From contig MHDB01000039.1 of NCBI GenBank assembly GCA_001816835.1, positions 1 through 18,083 on the forward strand: DNA of 18,083 bases. The letters run 5' to 3'. The DNA is from Candidatus Woykebacteria bacterium RIFCSPLOWO2_01_FULL_43_14 (GTDB lineage Bacteria; Patescibacteriota; Microgenomatia; Woykebacterales; 2-01-FULL-43-14). This document shows, piece after piece, positions 12,858-18,083 of the stretch. Every line of letters begins with the position of its first letter. The first letter of the stretch is position 1. The position numbers and the translations under genes are program-made. The notes beneath the pieces were generated by a model. It was not told where the DNA came from and ran no database searches. It saw nothing but the letters and a program-made list of their open reading frames with translations.

Positions 12858-13297
12858 TAAATTAGGTGTCTTACCACCCTCCTAAAATTCCTTTGTAACC
12901 ACTCTAAGAACAGATTCGAGGACCAATAAAAGTCATTGATGCCCTTTAAGTGTTCCCTGAATCTAGCAATTAAAATCATGCCGAAAAGGCTTACTAACTC
13001 AATACCAAAAATAGCTAGAGCTTTGTCCGCGAAAGTATTTAGATCAGAAAGAGTAGTTTTCCTTAAAACTTCTATTCCGATCACCACAATAACTTTGAAG
13101 CTAATACCCACAATGAAAGCGAAAATTCCATTGACGAACAGGTAGTAGCTAAGGCTTTCCCAAACCTTATTCCACTCTTCCCCAAAGAATCCTCCAAAAA
13201 TCCTAATGGGTGGGAAAATAAGGCAAACAGGTCTCCTGATCCAACAACTCCTTACAAGCACTAAAAAAATCTGAGATATAGAACCTAATGTATTCAT
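12857..13297 (-). CDS. Hypothetical membrane protein, 146 residues
   Basis: The family is not recognised. From ATG 13297 the protein has 146 residues with two clear membrane segments (about 54-80 and 93-113), an aromatic and basic N-terminal part, and a basic amphipathic C-terminus ending RNFRRVVRHLI. The start is chosen because GGGAGAG (13301-13307) lies 3 bases upstream and TATAAT (13314-13319) just before that; an upstream in-frame ATG (13333) would include both signals. A terminator follows the stop codon at once, so this is a single-gene unit like the other orphan genes in the window. Confidence 0.6.
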   Translation of the reverse strand: MNTLGSISQIFLVLVRSCWIRRPVCLIFPPIRIFGGFFGEEWNKVWESLSYYLFVNGIFAFIVGISFKVIVVIGIEVLRKTTLSDLNTFADKALAIFGIELVSLFGMILIARFREHLKGINDFYWSSNLFLEWLQRNFRRVVRHLI

Positions 13298-13313
13298 CTT
13301 CTCTCCCTGAATA

Positions 13314-13319
13314 ATTATA
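13314..13319 (-). promoter_or_regulatory. -10 box of the 146-residue membrane gene
   Basis: A perfect TATAAT on the minus strand, 16 bases before the ATG and just upstream of the Shine-Dalgarno. No convincing -35 box was found at normal spacing. Confidence 0.45.
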
Positions 13320-13333
13320 CTATAGGTATGCAA

Positions 13334-13360
13334 AGATGCACCAAGTCAGGACTTTGGCAT
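13334..13360 (-). terminator. Weak hairpin at the polA stop codon
   Basis: On the minus strand GATGC...GCATC (5 bp) encloses AAGT-CCTG-ACTT, and the polA stop lies inside it. Only TTT follows, so termination may be inefficient. Confidence 0.3.
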
Positions 13361-15496
13361 CCCACTCATGTCACCCCAGGTAGTGCCTTGTTTGAGTTCT
13401 ACTACCAATGGTACTGAGAGCTTGAAGGCTTGTTCCATCTCCTCTTTAATCAGAGGGGCTAGTATTTGAAGTTCCGAGTCCGGAACTTCAAATACTAACT
13501 CATCGTGGACTTGGAGAATCATTTTACTTACCAGTTTCTCTTTCTTCAGTCGTTTGTGAATATTAACCATCGCTTGTTTTATGATATCAGCGGCGCTACC
13601 CTGAACCGGGAAGTTTGACGCCATGCGCTCTCCAGAACTGCGAACCATATAGTTAGCTGACTGTAGCTCAAGAAAGTACCGTTTGAACCCGGTAATTGTT
13701 TCCAAGTAGCCTTGATCTTTTGCTCTCTGAAGGATCTTCTCTTGATACTCTTTTACCTTCGCGAACCGAGCGTAATAACGCTCAATAAACTCAGCCGCGA
13801 CTTTCGGATCAATTTTAAGCGAGCGGCTTAACCCGTATGGACTCATTAGATACAACACACCAAAATTAACTGTTTTGGCAACTCGACGCTCGTCTTTGGT
13901 AATCTCCTCTGGGTTTTTGTTAAATATCCACGCAGCCGTGGTAGTATGGATATCCTGACCTTCTTTAAATATTTTAAGCAGAGCGGGATCCTGAGACAAA
14001 TGGGCCATTACGCGAAGCTCTATCTGGTTGTAGTCACCAGCTAGAAGTCTGTGTCCAGGTGGGGCGATAAAGGCACGCCTGATCTTTTGTCCCCAATCAC
14101 CTTTGACCGGAATATTTTGAAGATTAGGGCTGGTACTGGAAAGCCTGCCTGTCCGTGCCACGTCGTCATGCCACTCCGTGTGAACCCGTCCATCTTCAGA
14201 ATTAATTGAGGTTGGAATAGCGTCAATGTAAGTGCTTTTTAGTTTAAAAAGTTCCCGATACTGAAGCAGAAGCTCAATTACCGGATGAGCATCGATCAAC
14301 GAAGATAACGTGTCACTGTCGGTAGACGGGTGGGTCTTTTTCTTACGCCCTGGCGTCAATCCCAGCTCTGAGTACAAAACCTCCGAGAGCTGTTTGGGTG
14401 AGTTAAGATTTAATTCATGACCGATTGAGGCGTAAATTTTGTGCTCAATATCCTTTAAGGAGGCTTCAAATTCACTGGACAAGTCGCTCAGGACTTTTCT
14501 GTCTACCAGTACCCCACACTTGGTCATCTCGGTCAAGATACTCTGAAGTTCACTGGGCTCTTTTTCTTCCACAGACTCTAAAAGGGGTGTGCTGACATCA
14601 GAAGACACAGTGTCAGTGGAAAGGGAAAAATCACTTTCAGGAAGTTTGGGAATAAGGCTCTTAAACTGGAGTTCTTGAAATAACCCAACAGCCGCATTTT
14701 TGTCGTAGTGTTTTAATACACAAGCTTCTAGATCGATCTTTATCGGTGCGTGGGTATCAATAGTTGCCAATTTTTTGGACATAACTGCCTGCTCACTGCC
14801 CACCGAGAGAATATTTCTGAGACGTTCTGGTTGCTTATCAAGATTTTGGTAAACGCCTTCGACGCTGCCGTACTCATTAAGAAGTTTTTTGGCAGTCACT
14901 TGACCAATACCGGCTACACCTGGAATATTGTCAGAAGCGTCCCCCGCAAGGCCTTTGTAGTCCGGGATTTGGGCTGGAGTCAAAGAGTAGCGCTCCTTAA
15001 CCGCGGTCTCATCAAACATCACGGTGTCGGTGATACCCTTTCGGGCAGTATAGACTTTCACTTTAGAAGTAACTAGCTGCAAGCTATCCATGTCTCCGGT
15101 AACAATAACAACCTCGTCGACCTTCGGGCTTTCACTGGCTTGCAGGGCAAGCGTTCCAATCAAATCATCTGCTTCATACCCATCCAGCTCATAAAATGGA
15201 ATACTAAGAGCGTTAAGTACTTCTTGGATACGAGGCAGCTGAGCATGCAAATCATCAGGAGCTGCCACCCGATGGGCTTTGTAGGCAGTGTATTCAGTGT
15301 GGCGAAATGTCGGAGCGGCTTTGTCAAACGTACCAATTACCCAGTCAGGTTTAATCTCACTCAAAACTCGGAGTAAGATCATGGAAAACCCATAAACCGC
15401 GTTTACCATTTCCCCTTTTTGGGTAGTTAGAGGTGGTAGCGCGTGGTAAGCCCGGTGCAGTATCGCGTGACCGTCAATCAAAACTAATTTACGCAT
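13346..15496 (-). CDS. polA: DNA polymerase I without a 3'-5' exonuclease domain
   Basis: Pol I removes primers and fills repair gaps. From ATG 15496 the protein has 716 residues (E. coli: 928). Residues 1 to about 285 form the 5' nuclease with D8, FDKAAPTFR, YEADD (107-111), GDMDSLQL (134-141) and GDASDNIPG (185-193). A short serine/acidic linker (about 286-310) leads to the polymerase (about 315-710): RTGRLSSTSPNLQNIP, motif A DYNQIELR (D488), motif B RRVAKTVNFG (537-546, F545) and motif C QVHDE (662-666). The roughly 200-residue proofreading domain is absent, not just inactive. In motif B the usual YGMS reads YLMS (549-552). ATG 15496 is chosen because MRKLVLIDGHAILHRAYHAL is the family N-terminus; the longer frame up to 15673 is unrelated sequence. 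TATACA (15505-15510) lies 8 bases upstream and there is no Shine-Dalgarno. Confidence 0.95.
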   Translation of the reverse strand: MRKLVLIDGHAILHRAYHALPPLTTQKGEMVNAVYGFSMILLRVLSEIKPDWVIGTFDKAAPTFRHTEYTAYKAHRVAAPDDLHAQLPRIQEVLNALSIPFYELDGYEADDLIGTLALQASESPKVDEVVIVTGDMDSLQLVTSKVKVYTARKGITDTVMFDETAVKERYSLTPAQIPDYKGLAGDASDNIPGVAGIGQVTAKKLLNEYGSVEGVYQNLDKQPERLRNILSVGSEQAVMSKKLATIDTHAPIKIDLEACVLKHYDKNAAVGLFQELQFKSLIPKLPESDFSLSTDTVSSDVSTPLLESVEEKEPSELQSILTEMTKCGVLVDRKVLSDLSSEFEASLKDIEHKIYASIGHELNLNSPKQLSEVLYSELGLTPGRKKKTHPSTDSDTLSSLIDAHPVIELLLQYRELFKLKSTYIDAIPTSINSEDGRVHTEWHDDVARTGRLSSTSPNLQNIPVKGDWGQKIRRAFIAPPGHRLLAGDYNQIELRVMAHLSQDPALLKIFKEGQDIHTTTAAWIFNKNPEEITKDERRVAKTVNFGVLYLMSPYGLSRSLKIDPKVAAEFIERYYARFAKVKEYQEKILQRAKDQGYLETITGFKRYFLELQSANYMVRSSGERMASNFPVQGSAADIIKQAMVNIHKRLKKEKLVSKMILQVHDELVFEVPDSELQILAPLIKEEMEQAFKLSVPLVVELKQGTTWGDMSGMPKS

Positions 15497-15504
15497 GCTT
15501 TCAT

Positions 15505-15510
15505 TGTATA
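15505..15510 (-). promoter_or_regulatory. Probable -10 box of polA
   Basis: TATACA on the minus strand ends 8 bases before the ATG, giving a leaderless or near-leaderless mRNA. No good -35 box was found. Confidence 0.4.
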
Positions 15511-15545
15511 GTATCCCAATAGGGAGAGCAAAAATGGTTAGAAAG

Positions 15546-15573
15546 TTGACAACACAATTGTCGATGATAGAAT
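15546..15573 (+). promoter_or_regulatory. Strong promoter of the 94-residue orphan gene
   Basis: A perfect -35 TTGACA (15546-15551), 16 bases, then an extended -10 TGATAGAAT (TAGAAT at 15568-15573). It is the best promoter by sequence in the window. It is divergent from polA. Confidence 0.7.
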
Positions 15574-15605
15574 CTGTGTAATCTAGGAAAGTCGGAGGTC
15601 GTAGC

Positions 15606-15890
15606 ATGGGACATGTAGTAACAGTAGTCGCACGTTTTACCGACGAACCAACCTTTATTACTTTGCTAAGCAAAGTCTGGAATGGACTTTACAATAATGA
15701 GCAAGACCCATTACCTCATGTAGAAGATCAGGTAATCGACGTATGGTTGCACTGCGCGGCGTTGGTCCAAGTAAACAAATACACGTTCGTATGTAGAAAT
15801 GGAACCTTGCTTAGAGGGATCCTGCAGGACAAAGCGCCTGAGAACGGATGTGAAATTCTTTATTCCTACACTACTGACTTGAGCTTCTGA
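15606..15890 (+). CDS. Orphan hypothetical protein, 94 residues
   Basis: The family is not recognised. The protein has 94 residues, starts MGHVVTVVARFTDEPTF, has cysteines at 50, 63 and 82, no membrane segment and no signal peptide, and reads like a small cytosolic alpha/beta protein. The start is well fixed: GGAGGT (15594-15599) lies 6 bases before the ATG. A strong promoter (15546-15573) and a strong terminator overlapping the stop codon make it a complete one-gene unit, probably well expressed. It is divergent from polA and convergent with ftsH. Its function cannot be inferred from the context. Confidence 0.7.
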   Translation: MGHVVTVVARFTDEPTFITLLSKVWNGLYNNEQDPLPHVEDQVIDVWLHCAALVQVNKYTFVCRNGTLLRGILQDKAPENGCEILYSYTTDLSF

Positions 15891-15922
15891 GAACTCGTTT
15901 TCAGGAGCTTTCTTTCTTTTTT
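15882..15922 (+). terminator. Rho-independent terminator of the 94-residue gene
   Basis: AGCTTCTGAGAA (15882-15893) pairs with TTTTCAGGAGCT (15898-15909), 12 bp with two G-U pairs and a CTCG loop, followed by TTCTTTCTTTTTT. The stop TGA (15888-15890) is inside the stem, and the T run is the antisense of the lysine-rich 3' end of ftsH. Confidence 0.8.
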
Positions 15923-17748
15923 CCTGAAGCGGTGTTTACGAGTTCTTCAAACTCAGGGCCTTCGAGGGTTTCTTTTTTCATAAGTTCCTCAACAATAATA
16001 TCTAGCACTTTCCGATGCTTAGTAACCGTCTCTTTTGCCTGAGCGAAAGCTTTATCAATTATTTTCTTAATCTCCGCATCAATTTTGGCAGCTACTTCTT
16101 GTGAGTAACCTTTTTCCTCAGTTATATCTCGCGCGACCCAAGGGGCTTCTTCTCTGATTCCATAAGTGATCGGACCAAGGCTACTCATTCCAAACTGGGT
16201 AACCATCTTGTGGGCAATTTGGGTAGCCCGTTCAATATCCGAAGCCGCTCCCACCGTAAATTCCTTAAGGACCACGGCCTCTGCCGCTCTACCACCCAGT
16301 AAAGCAACAATCATGGCCTCCAACCTTGATTGGGTCTCATTGTAGCGATCCACAGTTGGCGGAAACATGGTGTGCCCAAGACTCATTCCCCGCGCGACAA
16401 TTGAGACACGATGAACGGGATCCATCCCACTAAGCTTATGAGCCACGAGAGCGTGACCACCTTCATGATATGCTGTCGTACGCCGATCTTCTTCTGATTG
16501 AAGTCTTTTCTTTTCCGGTCCAAGCTTGACTTTTAGAGCTGCTTCCTCGAGGTCAATTGATTCGATCTGTTTCTTGCCCCCACGAGCGGCAAAGATTGCG
16601 GCTTCGTTTAGCATACTTTCAATGTCAGCTCCGCTAAAACCAACTGTTCTCCGAGCCAGCCTATCAATATCAACGTTTGTCGCAATAGGCTTATTCGCTC
16701 CATGGATACCAATTATAGCTTTTCTCCCCTCAATATCCGGAAAATCCAGGGAAACTCGTCTGTCAAACCGACCAGGGCGTACCAAGGCAGGGTCCAGCAT
16801 ATCTGGTCTATTCGTCGCTGCCATGACAATAACCCCTACATTAGGTTGAAAACCGTCCATTTCCACTAAAATTTGATTAAGCGTTTGTTCTCGCTCATCA
16901 TGGCCTCCACCTAGTCCAAGCCCTCGCTGACGGCCAATTGAGTCAACTTCATCGATAAAAATTATCGAGGGGGCACTCTGCTTGGCCACTTCAAAAAGGT
17001 CCCGCACTCGAGAAGCTCCCACACCCACCAACATTTCCATAAATTCAGACCCAGCAATTGAGAAGAACACCACGTTAGCTTCCCCGGCAACGGCGCGGGC
17101 CAATAAAGTTTTCCCAACACCACTCGGGCCAACAAGTAACACACCCTTAGGTATCTTAGCTCCCAAAGCCTTAAATTTGTCCGGGGTTTTTAGGAACTCC
17201 ACTACTTCTTGGAGCTCTTGTTTCGCCTCATCCACCCCCGCAACATCGGCAAACCTGACTTTGGGCATATCTTTGTTAAACAGTTTGGCTTTTGATTTGC
17301 TAAAAGAAAAGACATTATCCCCGGCGACCCGCGCTTGCCGAATCAAAAAGTAGAAAATCAAAACCATAGCTAAGGTTGGTATCACCCAACTTAAAATCCC
17401 CAAAACATTCTCCGCAGTCCGGCTCTCATTAGGATTTAACTTGGCTTCATCCGGCTTAATGTCTACTGTTTCCAAGGTCTTGGTAAAACTTTCTCCACGC
17501 TCTTTTTTGGTTTTGAGAGTAGTCCCATCTTTTAGTTTAACCACCACGATGTCCCCATCGATTGTGGTTGACTCAAGCTGACCAGAGCGGATGCCTTCCT
17601 TTATGGTTGTTAGAACTTCATAAAGGGGTTTATCGTCACCCTCAGTCGTGGGCGAAAAGCCGTAGAAAAAGGAGATCCCAATGGTGATGATAAGAACATA
17701 GAATAAAAGACTTTTCCACCAATTATTATTTTGTTTCTTTTGTTTCAT
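15901..17748 (-). CDS. ftsH: ATP-dependent zinc metalloprotease FtsH
   Basis: FtsH is a membrane-bound hexamer that unfolds and degrades membrane and regulatory proteins. The 615-residue protein has two membrane helices (12-31 and 115-137) around a small periplasmic domain, an AAA domain with Walker A GPSGVGKT (207-214), Walker B IIFIDEVD (from 262), arginine fingers R327/R330, and a zinc protease domain with HEGGH (428-432) and third ligand D504 in GAASDIE. Two departures stand out: the pore loop reads FMEMLVGVG, with Leu240 where E. coli has the essential Phe228, and the metal motif is HEGGH instead of HEAGH. The C-terminus ends GKKKESS. No Shine-Dalgarno is seen; TATAAT lies 26 bases upstream of the ATG. 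It is convergent with the 94-residue gene, 10 bases apart. Confidence 0.95.
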   Translation of the reverse strand: MKQKKQNNNWWKSLLFYVLIITIGISFFYGFSPTTEGDDKPLYEVLTTIKEGIRSGQLESTTIDGDIVVVKLKDGTTLKTKKERGESFTKTLETVDIKPDEAKLNPNESRTAENVLGILSWVIPTLAMVLIFYFLIRQARVAGDNVFSFSKSKAKLFNKDMPKVRFADVAGVDEAKQELQEVVEFLKTPDKFKALGAKIPKGVLLVGPSGVGKTLLARAVAGEANVVFFSIAGSEFMEMLVGVGASRVRDLFEVAKQSAPSIIFIDEVDSIGRQRGLGLGGGHDEREQTLNQILVEMDGFQPNVGVIVMAATNRPDMLDPALVRPGRFDRRVSLDFPDIEGRKAIIGIHGANKPIATNVDIDRLARRTVGFSGADIESMLNEAAIFAARGGKKQIESIDLEEAALKVKLGPEKKRLQSEEDRRTTAYHEGGHALVAHKLSGMDPVHRVSIVARGMSLGHTMFPPTVDRYNETQSRLEAMIVALLGGRAAEAVVLKEFTVGAASDIERATQIAHKMVTQFGMSSLGPITYGIREEAPWVARDITEEKGYSQEVAAKIDAEIKKIIDKAFAQAKETVTKHRKVLDIIVEELMKKETLEGPEFEELVNTASGKKKESS

Positions 17749-17774
17749 GTTTATAATTCAAATAGAACTTGGAT

Positions 17775-17780
17775 ATTATA
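17775..17780 (-). promoter_or_regulatory. -10 box of ftsH
   Basis: A perfect TATAAT on the minus strand gives a leader of about 20 bases that holds no Shine-Dalgarno. Upstream bases offer only a poor -35 match (TTTGGT at about 16 bases). Confidence 0.5.
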
Positions 17781-17819
17781 CACTATCTTCCCAACTACCA
17801 AATACACTACAAAAGCTCT

Positions 17820-18083
17820 TTAATTGTTAAAATAGTCGATTTTCATCGCCGCTCTGACTTCAGATAACGTTTTCTCGGCTTCATCCTTAACCACTTTGAA
17901 ACCATCTCTCAGGATGTTATCAACCAAAGTCGGGTCAGACTCAAACTTCTTTCGGCTTTCTCTAATCGGATCAAGAAAATCGTTAAGCACGTCTGTGAGA
18001 TACTTTTTTACCTCAACATCGCCTACTTTACCTTCTCTATAGCTGTTTTTGTATTCGTCTATTTTTGTCTTATCGTTCCCAAA
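17820..18083 (-). CDS. trpS: Tryptophanyl-tRNA synthetase, C-terminal part (partial)
   Basis: An 87-residue C-terminal fragment runs off the right edge. It shows the class I TrpRS tail: FGNDKTKIDEYKNSYREGKV, then DVLNDFLDPIRESRKKFESD, and the final EAEKTLSEVRAAMKIDYF helix. The enzyme charges tRNA-Trp in the cytosol. The catalytic HIGH and KMSKS motifs would lie outside the window. The stop is TAA at 17820-17822, 71 bases before the ftsH start; whether ftsH is also read from the trpS transcript is open. Confidence 0.85.
   Translation of the reverse strand, partial: FGNDKTKIDEYKNSYREGKVGDVEVKKYLTDVLNDFLDPIRESRKKFESDPTLVDNILRDGFKVVKDEAEKTLSEVRAAMKIDYFNN

Noticed and set aside
15497..15673. 59-codon N-terminal extension of polA
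   Set aside because: Pol I homology begins exactly at Met15496. The extension overlaps the divergent promoter and leader of the 94-residue gene.

Overview
The window is a compact, gene-dense bacterial segment of moderate G+C with standard stop-codon use (TGA serves as a normal stop). I infer a member of the Candidate Phyla Radiation (Patescibacteria), possibly Microgenomates-like. The reasons are a Pol I with no proofreading domain, a shortened FolD, a Clp ATPase with a predicted membrane anchor, many short orphan genes, and genes apparently read from leaderless transcripts. This assignment is inference from gene content; no marker in the window settles it.

Left part (1-5812). The 3' end of a membrane-protein gene overlaps by ATGA a large Clp-family double-AAA+ ATPase with two predicted N-terminal membrane segments. 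A convergent orphan gene (2691-3032, minus) follows. Then comes clpB, a full soluble disaggregase behind a promoter whose -35 box lies inside a CIRCE-like heat-shock operator.

Middle part (5813-10305, mostly minus). A structured repeat and terminators lie after clpB. Next is a pair of tiny overlapping membrane ORFs that may be one frameshifted gene. A tight minus-strand operon follows, read from right to left: mutM (formamidopyrimidine-DNA glycosylase), two GT4 glycosyltransferases and folD.

Accessory-looking part (10306-13333). Two overlapping membrane-protein genes, a Phd/YefM-RelE type toxin-antitoxin pair read divergently from them, a second divergent mutM paralog, tandem copies of the structured repeat, and an orphan membrane-protein gene.

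Right part (13334-18083). polA (5' nuclease plus polymerase only), a divergent 94-residue orphan gene with a strong promoter and terminator, convergent ftsH, and the 3' end of trpS.

Proteostasis (membrane Clp, ClpB, FtsH) and base-excision/gap-filling repair (two MutM, PolA) dominate the content. Two kinds of gene start can be seen. The mutM genes, the antitoxin gene and probably polA have a -10 box only 6-8 bases before ATG and no Shine-Dalgarno sequence. Most short orphan genes have a promoter, a purine-rich Shine-Dalgarno and a terminator hairpin at their stop codon. No rRNA, tRNA, CRISPR array, insertion sequence or replication origin was recognised. No stretch over 300 bases is left without a gene.
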